A DNA stretch of 64,000 nt from Streptomyces sp. NBC_00523 (GTDB taxonomy: Bacteria; Actinomycetota; Actinomycetes; Streptomycetales; Streptomycetaceae). Under the pieces are notes generated by a model that was given only the letters and a program-made list of their open reading frames with translations, ran no database searches and was not told the DNA's origin. Where the stretch lies: positions 5,766,001 to 5,830,000 of the forward strand of contig NZ_CP107836.1 in the NCBI RefSeq assembly GCF_036346615.1, in the 5' to 3' direction. Of the stretch, positions 34,355-42,058 are shown in pieces (within the stretch, counting starts at the first letter, position 1; each line of letters opens with the position of its first letter). Made by a program: the position numbers and the translations under genes.

Positions 34355-34543
34355 CTACTTCGCCGTGGCGAGTCCGACGAACCCGGCCCAGGCGTTCTGC
34401 GACACCCGGAGGACAGGCCCGGCCACGTTCTTGGAGTCACGCACGTGCACGGCTCCGGCGCCGTTCGCGACCTCGATGCACTGGCCGCCCTCGGTGCCGC
34501 TGTAGCTGCTCTTGAACCAGGCGAGGGGTTCGGTGTTGTTCAT
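34355..34543 (-). CDS. DUF397 small regulatory protein
   Basis: A 62-residue protein with the DUF397 pattern: WFKSSYSGTEGGQCIEVA near the N-terminus, VHVRDSKN in the middle and AWAGFVGLA at the end. DUF397 proteins are small partners of WhiJ-type XRE regulators in Streptomyces. Its ATG at 34543 overlaps the stop of the upstream XRE gene (34540), so the two are translationally coupled. Confidence 0.93.
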   Translation of the reverse strand: MNNTEPLAWFKSSYSGTEGGQCIEVANGAGAVHVRDSKNVAGPVLRVSQNAWAGFVGLATAK

Positions 34544-35394
34544 AGTTCTCCCAGCAACTTCTTGATGAACGCCAGTGACTCTCGCGGGCTGAGAGCCTGT
34601 GAACGGATGATCCCATAGCGTGCGGCAGCGAGGACCGTCTGCGAGGCATCGGTTACCAGGGTGCTTGTGTTGAGCGCCTCGACGTACAGATACTTCTTGC
34701 CGTCCTTGCGCGTGATGACGGTGAACGGGCCGTTGACCCCGGCGTTGTCCTCGCAGTCGGTCGGCATCACCTGAAGCTCCACGTTGCCCCGCTCGCCGAA
34801 GAGCAGCAGGTGCTCCAACTGTCCCTTTATCACCTTGCGGCCGCCGTATCGGTGCCGCAGGACAGCCTCGTCCATGACGAAGCTCAGGAGCGGCGCAGGG
34901 CGGCGGTCGAAGATGTCCTGCCTGGCCAGCCTGGCTGCCACCCGTTGCTCGATCGTCTCCAGGTCCAGAGGCGGACGACGCATGTCGAGCAGCGCCCGCA
35001 TGTAAGCCTCCGTCTGAAGCAGGCCGTTGACGACATGCGTGTCGTAGACGAGCAGCTCCATCGCCTGCTTCTCCAGCTGCGCCATGCCCTGGAAGAACAC
35101 CGGGTACTGCGCTTTCTCCACCGGCTCCTTCCACACCGTGAGCAGGTTGTCCGCGCCCAACTCCTTGTCGGCCTGGTCGATCGCCCTGGGGGGCGGAATC
35201 CTCCGGCCCTGTTCGAAGGAGGCGATGGTTGACGCCGAGTACCCCAGACGGCGGCCCAGTTCGTCCCGCTGCATGCCCGCCCGTACGCGTAACGTCTTCA
35301 GGCTCTGCCCGAAGGCAATGACCACATCCTGACCCGCCTTGTCCGCCGCCTGGGCGGCGTCCATCTCTCCGGGGTCCACCCGCTCAGCCGTCAT
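34540..35394 (-). CDS. XRE/WhiJ-type regulator with DUF5753 domain
   Basis: A 284-residue regulator. The N-terminal helix-turn-helix (about residues 30-85) includes TLRVRAGMQRDELGRRLGYSASTIASFEQGRR (cited as region). The C-terminal two thirds is the DUF5753 domain (NGLLQTEAYMRALL, RRPAPLLSFVMDEAVLRH, FGERGNVELQVMP). Such proteins sit between a DUF397 gene and an ATP-binding protein gene, and influence development or antibiotic production. ATG 35394 follows GCAGGG. Codon use is less GC-biased than in neighbouring genes. Confidence 0.92.
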   Translation of the reverse strand: MTAERVDPGEMDAAQAADKAGQDVVIAFGQSLKTLRVRAGMQRDELGRRLGYSASTIASFEQGRRIPPPRAIDQADKELGADNLLTVWKEPVEKAQYPVFFQGMAQLEKQAMELLVYDTHVVNGLLQTEAYMRALLDMRRPPLDLETIEQRVAARLARQDIFDRRPAPLLSFVMDEAVLRHRYGGRKVIKGQLEHLLLFGERGNVELQVMPTDCEDNAGVNGPFTVITRKDGKKYLYVEALNTSTLVTDASQTVLAAARYGIIRSQALSPRESLAFIKKLLGEL

Positions 35395-35471
35395 CGCACC
35401 CTGCCTCGCTCGATCGCGCCGTGTTCCACGTACTGGTGCCGACAGCGCGCGTACAAGGAGATCGCGTCGGT

Positions 35472-35490
35472 GCGTCACCACTGGTCACGC
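35472..35490. promoter_or_regulatory. Inverted repeat between XRE and ATP-binding genes
   Basis: GCGTCACC and GGTCACGC flank ACT, a 7-of-8 palindrome. It lies in the divergent control region, about 28 bp upstream of the ATP-binding protein start and 78 bp from the XRE start, so it is a candidate operator for the XRE protein. Confidence 0.45.
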
Positions 35491-35517
35491 TACGCCACGG
35501 CGAGGACTCTCGTAGCC

Positions 35518-36015
35518 ATGACGAGCAACATCGACAGCCCCCACCGCCACACACAACACACGCTCAACTTCCCCCACTTGGGCACCCCGAGTTTCGACAT
35601 GCGGTTCACCTCCACGCCCCGGGGCGCGAGGCTGTCCCGCCGCCTGTCGGCGGTCCGGCTGGACGCCTGGGGACTGCCGTACGGGACGGAGGCGCACGAG
35701 GCGGTCGTCCTGATCACGGCCGAGCTGACGGCGAACGCGGTGCGCCACGGCCACGTGCAGGGCAGGGACTTCCACCTGCTGCTGCGCGTCGTGGAGCGCC
35801 CCGGTCCTACGGCCCGGATCGAGGTGACCGACACCCGGGGCGAACGCGTCCCGCCCCGCCCCGGCAAGCTCGCGGCGGCGGGCCTCGCGGACGACGGCCG
35901 CGGCCTGCTGCTGGTCGAGGGCCTGGCCACGCGCTGGGGCTGGTACCCGAGGAAGCAGGCACCGGGGAAGACGGTGTGGGCTGAGTACGAGCTGACGGCC
36001 GGCGGCGCGGATTAG
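35518..36015 (+). CDS. ATP-binding protein of the anti-sigma (RsbW-like HATPase) type
   Basis: A 165-residue protein with a single HATPase_c domain. The N-box is VLITAELTANAVRHG, and the later ATP-lid motifs are EVTDTRGERVPP and DDGRGLLLVEGLATRWG. It resembles the AbaB/RsbW-type small kinases that accompany WhiJ/DUF397 pairs, and would bind ATP and perhaps a sigma factor or other partner. It is divergent from the XRE gene across 123 bp. Confidence 0.9.
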   Translation: MTSNIDSPHRHTQHTLNFPHLGTPSFDMRFTSTPRGARLSRRLSAVRLDAWGLPYGTEAHEAVVLITAELTANAVRHGHVQGRDFHLLLRVVERPGPTARIEVTDTRGERVPPRPGKLAAAGLADDGRGLLLVEGLATRWGWYPRKQAPGKTVWAEYELTAGGAD

Positions 36016-36092
36016 CATGCGGGCATGGGACCGAGGACGGCACAGGCGGCGTACGTGAACGGCGAGGTCGCTCCGGACCTGTCGGCCACGCG

Positions 36093-36746
36093 ATGACCAG
36101 CTTCCTGACCCACCGGGCGCACGTGCACGATGCCGGTCACCCCGTACACCGCCGCCACAACGCACTGCGGACCTGCCTCACCGTCTTCGCTCCGTACGGC
36201 CTCCGGGCGACGTACCACCACCTCACCCTCAGCGCCGCGATCCCCCGGCGGCTGGAGGCGGACCCGGACTCCCTCGTACGGGCGGTGGAGGAACTGCACG
36301 AGGCGCGGGTGCTGTGGCTCGCGCGGACGGAGGAGTACGCCGCGTGGCGCCGGGCGGAGAAGCGGGCGGGGCGGCGGGCTGTGGCGAGCCCGCGCCCGTG
36401 GTGGCTGCGGAATTGGTCGGAGAGCCCGAACCGCGGCTGGTACGAGGACCCGTTCCGCCATCCGCCGCTGCGGCTGCCCGCGTACGTCCGGCGCCAGAAC
36501 GCGCTCCTGGACGGCGCGGACCTCCCCGGCTGCCCCGCCTGCGGCGACGAGCGACCACCGGTGTCCCACTCGTCCGGGCACGGCTGGGTGACGCTGTGCC
36601 CCGGGTGCGCCTGGGTGCTGGCGCCCTGCCCGTGCGGGCGGCGACACCCGGTCGTCCCGCAGACCCCGTACACCTGGACGGGGCTGTGGCGACGCGCCCA
36701 CATGGGCAACGACGGCCTGCCGAGCCCGCATTGGCCGGGGCGCTAG
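36093..36746 (+). CDS. Hypothetical protein with C-terminal zinc-ribbon-like cysteines
   Basis: A 217-residue soluble protein of no recognised family. The N-terminal half is alpha-helical and rich in Arg and Trp (HHLTLSAAIPRRLEADPDSLVRAVEELH region). The C-terminal quarter has CPAC, then CPGCAWVLAPCPCGRRH, suggesting zinc binding. Its end overlaps the convergent MFS gene by 4 nt. GC3 is high and coding is likely, but start choice is uncertain. Confidence 0.6.
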   Translation: MTSFLTHRAHVHDAGHPVHRRHNALRTCLTVFAPYGLRATYHHLTLSAAIPRRLEADPDSLVRAVEELHEARVLWLARTEEYAAWRRAEKRAGRRAVASPRPWWLRNWSESPNRGWYEDPFRHPPLRLPAYVRRQNALLDGADLPGCPACGDERPPVSHSSGHGWVTLCPGCAWVLAPCPCGRRHPVVPQTPYTWTGLWRRAHMGNDGLPSPHWPGR

Positions 36747-38014
36747 GACACGGCCCGGCGCTGCCGGGGCAGTTCGGCATCCCGCACCGCGCTCGACGCG
36801 AGGGCGATGACGACGCCCAGCCCGGCGAAGGCGGCGCACCCGGCGAACACGGCGGCGGATCCCCAGGCCCCGATGGCGGCGCCGACCAGGGGATAGCTGA
36901 GAGGGGCGAGTCCGACCATGGCGAGCATGACGACGGAGGTGACCCGGCCGAGGTTGGCCGGGTTCGTGGCGGTCTGGATGAGGGCGTTGTCCAGGCTGCC
37001 GAAGATGCCTGCGGTGAGGCCGATGAGCGTGGCGAGGAGCGCGGCCTGCCAGAGGGCGGGTACCAGGGCGATGGTTGCCGCTCCCGCGCAGCCGGTGAGC
37101 AGGGTTCCGGCCAGGACCAGTCCCGCGCGGGGCAGCCATCCGGCAACGGCCAGCAGCGCGGCGCTCGCCGCGGCGCCCGCGCTGAAGCTGCTGACGATCC
37201 AGCCGTACCCGGCCGGGCCCCAGCCGCGTTCGGCGTTGAGGAGCACCATGCCGACGTTGAGGGTGCCGACGAGCCCGAGTTCGCAGACGGCGCAGGCGGC
37301 GACGAGCGGGCCGAGGAGGGGGTGACGGCGGATGTAGCGCAGGCCGTCGAGCAGTTCACCCCGCGCGGTGCCGGGGCCCGGCGGCTCCGCGCCCTCGGAC
37401 GCGAGGGGCCGTATGCGTACCGTCAGCAGCAGCGGCACGGACAGCGCGAAGAGCACACCGGCGACGGCGAAGGCGGCCGCGGGCCCGCCCAGTCCCATGG
37501 CCAGGCCGCCGACCGGCGGGCCCGCGATCTGGCCGAGGCGCATCGACAGCGAGCGCAGGCCGGTGACGCGGGCCAGCTGGCCGGGGCCGGTGATGCGCGG
37601 CGGGAGCGCGCCGACAGCGGGTACGAAGAGCGCGTCCACGGCGCCGAAGGCGAGTGCGACTGCGACCAGGATCCACAACGCCGGCGAGGCCAGGGCGATA
37701 CCGGCGGCCGCAGCGAGGATGAGGAGACAGCGCAAGGTGTCACTGCCGAGGATCACCCGGCGAGGGTCGAGCCGGTCGGCGACCACGCCGCCGCCGAGCA
37801 TGAGTAACGCGCGCGGTATCGCCCCGGAGGCCATGACGAGACCGACTTCGGTGGGACCGGCGACCTTCTGGGCGGACCAGCCCAGGGCGACGAAGTACAC
37901 GCTGTCGCCGACGAGGGACGCGGTGTACGCGGTGAGCCAGCGCAGCACGTTGCCGTCCCGGTGGGCCGGTGCGGTGGCGGGCTCGGACAGGGCTGTTTCC
38001 GGGGTGGCGGTCAT
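36743..38014 (-). CDS. MFS transporter (enterobactin exporter/MFS_3-like)
   Basis: A 423-residue integral membrane protein with about 12 hydrophobic helices. The cytoplasmic loop after helix 2 contains GGVVADRLDPRRVILGSD, the MFS motif-A variant of the MFS_3 group, and LIQTATNPANLGRVTSVV is the repeated half-motif. Substrate unknown; such pumps commonly export drugs or siderophores. It follows an ArsR-type regulator gene by 33 nt on the same strand, which probably represses it. Confidence 0.9.
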   Translation of the reverse strand: MTATPETALSEPATAPAHRDGNVLRWLTAYTASLVGDSVYFVALGWSAQKVAGPTEVGLVMASGAIPRALLMLGGGVVADRLDPRRVILGSDTLRCLLILAAAAGIALASPALWILVAVALAFGAVDALFVPAVGALPPRITGPGQLARVTGLRSLSMRLGQIAGPPVGGLAMGLGGPAAAFAVAGVLFALSVPLLLTVRIRPLASEGAEPPGPGTARGELLDGLRYIRRHPLLGPLVAACAVCELGLVGTLNVGMVLLNAERGWGPAGYGWIVSSFSAGAAASAALLAVAGWLPRAGLVLAGTLLTGCAGAATIALVPALWQAALLATLIGLTAGIFGSLDNALIQTATNPANLGRVTSVVMLAMVGLAPLSYPLVGAAIGAWGSAAVFAGCAAFAGLGVVIALASSAVRDAELPRQRRAVS

Positions 38015-38047
38015 GGCGGGCTCCGGTCGGGTCGGGGGAGGGGCAGG

Positions 38048-38641
38048 TCAGGGCCGGAAGGGGAAGCCGTACATGTGCACGGACACGTGCTCACGGTCCT
38101 CGGTGTCACCGGCGGCCTTGGCGGCCTTGCCGCGCTCCCGCCAGCGCCGGGCCAGTGCCTCGAACTCGTCGCTCATCCGGTCGAGTTCGTCCGGAGTCAG
38201 GTCGAGCAGCCACTCCGAGGTGTAGGCGGCGTCGGTCCACCGCTTCCCCCAGGCGGCCCTCTGGTCGAGATACGTGCGGTACTGGGCGACGCGGGTGTCG
38301 AAGATCCCCCGGGTCACCGCACCGACGGCCGCGGCGCCCTCCGGTGAGTCGGCGAAGTCCGAGTCCCGGAAGCCCCACCCTTCTTCGGACGCCACCTGCC
38401 ACCACCGCTCCCGGCCGTCGCCGCCCTCGCCGCTCGTCTGGGCCACGAAGCCGTGCTCGGCCAGTTTGCGCAGGTGGTAACTGACCAGCGAGGGCGTCTC
38501 ATCGACGTGCTCGGCGAGCTGGGAGGCGGTCGCGGTGCCCGCGGCGTACAGCAGCCGGTAGAGCTGCATCCGCAGCGGGTTCATGAACGCCCTCAACCGG
38601 GTCAGGTCGGTGATCTGCTCGGGCTCGTGCTTCGGTCGCAT
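38048..38641 (-). CDS. ArsR-family transcriptional regulator
   Basis: A 197-residue regulator with an N-terminal winged helix-turn-helix (NPLRMQLYRLLYAAGTATASQLAEHVDETPSLVSYHLRKL by region) and a longer C-terminal helical domain (residues about 95-197, WLLDLTPDELDRMSDEFEAL). This layout matches ArsR proteins that control drug-efflux MFS genes rather than metal sensors, and no metal-binding Cys pair is seen. ATG 38641 was chosen; the longer frame upstream extends past an operator-like palindrome. Confidence 0.9.
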   Translation of the reverse strand: MRPKHEPEQITDLTRLRAFMNPLRMQLYRLLYAAGTATASQLAEHVDETPSLVSYHLRKLAEHGFVAQTSGEGGDGRERWWQVASEEGWGFRDSDFADSPEGAAAVGAVTRGIFDTRVAQYRTYLDQRAAWGKRWTDAAYTSEWLLDLTPDELDRMSDEFEALARRWRERGKAAKAAGDTEDREHVSVHMYGFPFRP

Positions 38642-38656
38642 GCACGACACGGTAGA

Positions 38657-38690
38657 TGTGAAGCGTAGACTTCGCAATATCCGCTTCACA
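38657..38690 (-). promoter_or_regulatory. Operator-like inverted repeat upstream of the ArsR-MFS operon
   Basis: TGTGAAGCG (38657-38665) and CGCTTCACA (38682-38690) form a perfect 9-bp inverted repeat with a 16-bp AT-rich centre, 16-50 bp upstream of the arsR-type start. GAAGC and its complement recur inside the centre. This is the expected place for autoregulation. Confidence 0.7.
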
Positions 38691-38750
38691 GTGGGCCGTT
38701 GCGCGGCCCGACTCGACCTCGGGCGTGGCGGCAGGCCGCCACGCCCGAGG

Positions 38751-39524
38751 TCATGCCGCTGAGGTGCCCCTCCAGAGGTGGGCCCCGGCCGCGAACACGA
38801 TCGGGTCCATGGCGGACAGCGTCGCCCGCACCCGCGCCTCGAACTCCGTACGGGCATCGGCCGGGAGGGCGTCGAAGTAGGCGCGGGAGCCGTGGGAGAG
38901 CCCCCAGTCCCAGAACGTGTCGGCGTCCGGGACGGGCAGGCGCTGCTCGATGGCGGTCTCGCCGATGCCGGTGAACCCGGTGGACGAGAGCAGCCGTTCC
39001 GCGTCCAGGGGGCGACTCGGCCGCCCCTGTCCCTCGGGAATCAGGGGCTGGAACTCCCGGAAGAGGGCCCCGTAGAACTCCCACTCCGGCGCGTCCTCGA
39101 CGTCACCCGGGACGGAGAAGGAGAACACCCCGCCGGGGGCGAGGACGCGGCGGAACTCCCGGGCCGCCGCAGCCGGATCATCGAGCAGGTGGACGACGAA
39201 CCCCGCACAGACCAGGTCGAAGGAGTCGTCGGGGAGGTCCAGTTGGTGAACGTCCATCACCCGCGCCTCGTGCACCTGCGGATACTGCGCCGCCAGCCGC
39301 TCGACCATCCCCGGAGCGCAGTCCACCGCCGTCACCCGGCAGCCACGGGCCGGCGCGGCACCGGTCAGGGCGCCGCGCCCGGCCCCCAGGTCGAGGACCC
39401 GGGTCCCGGGCCCGGGAGCGAGCCACGCCATGTGCTGTCGGGTGAACCCGGTGAAGAACGGCAGCACCTCGTCGTACACCGAGGCCAGTTGATCGAAGAG
39501 GGCGGTGGCCCGCGTCGCGGTCAT
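38751..39524 (-). CDS. Class I SAM-dependent methyltransferase
   Basis: A 257-residue enzyme with the SAM motif VLDLGAGRGALTGAA near residue 45, then VTAVDCAPGMVERLAAQ, DLPDDSFDLVCAGFVVHLL and FRRVLAPGGVFSFSVPG. It resembles UbiE/COQ5-like methyltransferases with unknown substrate. ATG 39524 follows a short leader; the longer frame upstream is not supported. It is 55 nt downstream of the metallo-hydrolase gene on the same strand. Confidence 0.88.
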   Translation of the reverse strand: MTATRATALFDQLASVYDEVLPFFTGFTRQHMAWLAPGPGTRVLDLGAGRGALTGAAPARGCRVTAVDCAPGMVERLAAQYPQVHEARVMDVHQLDLPDDSFDLVCAGFVVHLLDDPAAAAREFRRVLAPGGVFSFSVPGDVEDAPEWEFYGALFREFQPLIPEGQGRPSRPLDAERLLSSTGFTGIGETAIEQRLPVPDADTFWDWGLSHGSRAYFDALPADARTEFEARVRATLSAMDPIVFAAGAHLWRGTSAA

Positions 39525-39579
39525 GGCGGGCCATGCTGGCAGAGGGCACAGGCGGTCCGCACGCCCATTTCCACCGCGC

Positions 39580-40350
39580 TCAGCCGATCGGGAAGGTGGT
39601 CCCGGGGGCGGCGTAATCGACGGGACCGCCGAACCGCGCCGATGCACGCGCCACCGCTTGCTGCGGTGTGAGGAAGCGGCCGACGTGCGTGACGATCAGT
39701 CGGCCCGCCCCGGCCGTGCTCGCTGTGTCGCCGGTGTCCTCGGGCGTGTGGTGCACCTGCTCGCCCTCGGCCGGTGCCTGCGCACTCTCGGCTTCGCACA
39801 GCAGCACGTCGCATCCCTCGGCCAGCTCCGTGAGGCTCGGGCACGGTGCCGTGTCCCCGGAGTACACCAGCGATCTGCCCGCCGCCTCGATGCGCACGGC
39901 GAAGGCCGGCATGCCGTGCGACACCGCCCGGCTGGTCAGCCGGAGCGAGCCGGTGGCCGCCTGGTGCCCGTCGTGCAACTCGGTGACGGAGAAGGCGGAT
40001 TCGATCGGGCTGCGGGCCGGAGTGTTGGTGAGGAAGCCGGCCAGCCGGTCGGCGATCCCGGGCGGACCGTAGAGAGGGATGGGCGCCGCGAGGCGGATGT
40101 CCGCGTACAGGGCTCCGTAGTACGCGGTGAGCAGGTCCGCGCTGTGATCGGCGTGCAGATGCGAGATCCAGATCGCGTCGAGCTCATCCAGCCGCACATG
40201 CCGCTGGAGCGGGCCGAGCGTCCCGCTGCCCGCGTCCACCCAGATACGGGTGTCCCCGCCCGACACCAGATAGCCGGAGCAAGGATTGTCCACGCTCGGG
40301 TAGGGCGTTGCGCAGCCCAGGACCGTGAGGCGAAAAGGCTCGTCACTCAT
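39580..40350 (-). CDS. MBL-fold metallo-hydrolase (RNase Z-like)
   Basis: A 256-residue enzyme with the metallo-beta-lactamase fold: SHLHADHSADL is the zinc motif HxHxDH, and VYSGDTAPC carries the later metal Asp; VTHVGRFLTP gives the last His. The N-terminus TVLGCATPYPS and the length match the RNase Z/ElaC-like group of hydrolases; the substrate is unknown. It is transcribed divergently from the TipA-like gene. Confidence 0.9.
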   Translation of the reverse strand: MSDEPFRLTVLGCATPYPSVDNPCSGYLVSGGDTRIWVDAGSGTLGPLQRHVRLDELDAIWISHLHADHSADLLTAYYGALYADIRLAAPIPLYGPPGIADRLAGFLTNTPARSPIESAFSVTELHDGHQAATGSLRLTSRAVSHGMPAFAVRIEAAGRSLVYSGDTAPCPSLTELAEGCDVLLCEAESAQAPAEGEQVHHTPEDTGDTASTAGAGRLIVTHVGRFLTPQQAVARASARFGGPVDYAAPGTTFPIG

Positions 40351-40468
40351 CCCGAGATCCTAGAACACAGTTACGGGAGGCGACGTCTGGAAGACAGCTG
40401 CCCCGTAGCGCGATTCTGTGCGCGTGCGGCGCCGAACAGCGAGTGCGCCCGCCGCCCGAAGCGACGCC

Positions 40469-40499
40469 TTGCGGCTGACGTAACGGCAGTTTCTACGGT
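40469..40499 (+). promoter_or_regulatory. MerR-type promoter with 19-bp spacer and operator dyad
   Basis: TTGCGG (40469-40474) and TACGGT (40494-40499) are separated by exactly 19 bp, the long spacer of MerR-activated promoters. The spacer contains the dyad CTGACGTAACGGCAG (40475-40489), palindromic as CTGnCGTnACGnCAG. This is the usual binding position of MerR-family proteins and lies 57 bp upstream of the gene it should control. Confidence 0.8.
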
Positions 40500-40555
40500 C
40501 GTGGGACAGGGCCGGAAACACCGGCCCGGTACGGCGAAAGCGCGAGGTGAAGGCG

Positions 40556-41314
40556 ATGGAGTGGCCGACCGCCGAGGTGGTGCGGATGTCCGGGGTGACC
40601 GCCCGGACGCTGCGGCATTACGACGCGATCGGGTTGTTGCCGCCCGCCCGGACGGGGGCGGGCGGGCTCCGGTACTACGGGGAGGCCCAGCTCCTGCGGC
40701 TCCAGCAGATCCTGGTCCTGCGGGAGCTGGGGCTCGGGCTGGAGGACATCGGGCGCGTCCTGGCCGAGCAGGTCGACGCGGTGGAGGCCCTGCGCGGCCA
40801 CCACCGGCGGCTCCTCGCCGAACGGGACCGGCTCGACACGCTGGCCGTCACTGTCTCGCGCACGATCGCCGAACTGGAACAGTCCAGGAAGGACGACGCA
40901 CCCATGACCATCAACCGACCGGAGAACCTCTTCGAGGGCGTACAGCCGGACCAGTACCAGGAGAGCCTGCGCGACTTCCCCGCCCACGCCGAGCGGGTCG
41001 CCGAGCACGTCGACGGAAGGAGCCCCGAGGACATCGAGGCCGGCCAGCGCGACCGTACGGCCAGGATGATCCGCCTCGCCGAACTCCGGGCCGACGGGCA
41101 CGCGGCCGACTCCGCCCCGGTCCAGGAGGAGGTCGACGCCCATTACCGGCTGCTCTCCGCCCTGCGCCCGGTGTCCGCCGACGAGCACCTGGCCATGGGC
41201 CGCTCCGTCGTGGACAACCCGGAATGGCGCGCGGCCTACGAAGCCATCGCGCCCGGCCTCGCCGCGTTCCAGCGCGATGCCATCGAGGCGTACACGGCGG
41301 ACCGGCTCGGCTGA
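40556..41314 (+). CDS. TipA-like MerR-family regulator with TipAS domain
   Basis: A 252-residue regulator. Residues about 5-75 are a MerR helix-turn-helix (RMSGVTARTLRHYDAIGLLPPAR, cited as region), then a coiled-coil dimer helix to about 110. From 117 the protein has the TipAS antibiotic-recognition domain (PDQYQESLRDFPAHAERV...). TipA of S. lividans responds to thiopeptides and also makes a short form from an internal start; here ATG 40904 is preceded by AGGAAGG at 11 nt, so a short form is possible. ATG 40556 (GAGG upstream) is preferred over GTG 40547. Confidence 0.9.
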   Translation: MEWPTAEVVRMSGVTARTLRHYDAIGLLPPARTGAGGLRYYGEAQLLRLQQILVLRELGLGLEDIGRVLAEQVDAVEALRGHHRRLLAERDRLDTLAVTVSRTIAELEQSRKDDAPMTINRPENLFEGVQPDQYQESLRDFPAHAERVAEHVDGRSPEDIEAGQRDRTARMIRLAELRADGHAADSAPVQEEVDAHYRLLSALRPVSADEHLAMGRSVVDNPEWRAAYEAIAPGLAAFQRDAIEAYTADRLG

Positions 41315-41341
41315 ACGGACGCCCGTGCGAGGATCACCGGC

Positions 41342-41872
41342 GTGACGAGCGACTTCGAACTGTCCCTGGACGAGCTGAGGGCCGTAGCGCGCTACGCCAC
41401 CGAGGCGGCGCAGGACGTCCTGGCGGTGTTCGAGGACGCACACCCCGGAGATGTACGGCCCCGGGCCGCCATCGAGGCGGCCCGGGAGTTCATCGGCGGC
41501 GCGCCCAGGACCCGGCTCCAGCGCGTCGCGTCGATGGACGCCCACCGCGCCGCGAAGGACGCGGCCACGGAGGCCGCCCGCCTCGCCGCGCAGGCGGCCG
41601 GCGACGCCGCGTCCGCCGCCTACCTGCACCCGATCGCGAAGGCCCACCAGGTCGCCCACATCCTGCGCGCCGCCGCGAACGCTGCCCGCATCGCGGAGAT
41701 CCGCGCGGGCGACGATCCCGGGGCCGGGGAGCGGGCCGTGGAAAGGGTCCGTGAGCAGGCCGCGCCGGTCCTGATCGACGTCCTCCGGCGCTACCCGCCC
41801 GCCCTCGGGGGCAGGAGCCGCGCCGCGCAGCTCATGGCCGCGCTGGACGCCTCCCTCCGCCGGGTCCCGTAG
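41342..41872 (+). CDS. Imm5-like putative immunity protein
   Basis: A 176-residue helical protein. It matches the pattern of Imm5-like proteins: LSLDELRAVARYATEAAQ at the start, RPRAAIEAAREFIGG, and DAASAAYLHPIAKAHQVAHILRAAANAAR in the middle (cited as regions). Such proteins are thought to neutralise polymorphic toxins. No toxin is encoded next to it, so the role here is unclear. It is 28 nt downstream of the TipA-like gene and may be co-transcribed. Confidence 0.7.
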   Translation: MTSDFELSLDELRAVARYATEAAQDVLAVFEDAHPGDVRPRAAIEAAREFIGGAPRTRLQRVASMDAHRAAKDAATEAARLAAQAAGDAASAAYLHPIAKAHQVAHILRAAANAARIAEIRAGDDPGAGERAVERVREQAAPVLIDVLRRYPPALGGRSRAAQLMAALDASLRRVP

Positions 41873-42058
41873 GCGCGGAAGAGGCGCGGGGCGCCGTGCC
41901 GCAGCCCCGCCTCCAGCCGGTCCGCTGCCGTGGGAGTACTGGCCGGGCGCGGGCGTTGCGCGTGTGACACTCCCGAGTGGGCTTCATGCCCCTCCGGCTG
42001 TTCGACAGCGACGGTCGTTTTGATGGATATTTACAGAAGAAAGGCAGGTTCAGCAGAA

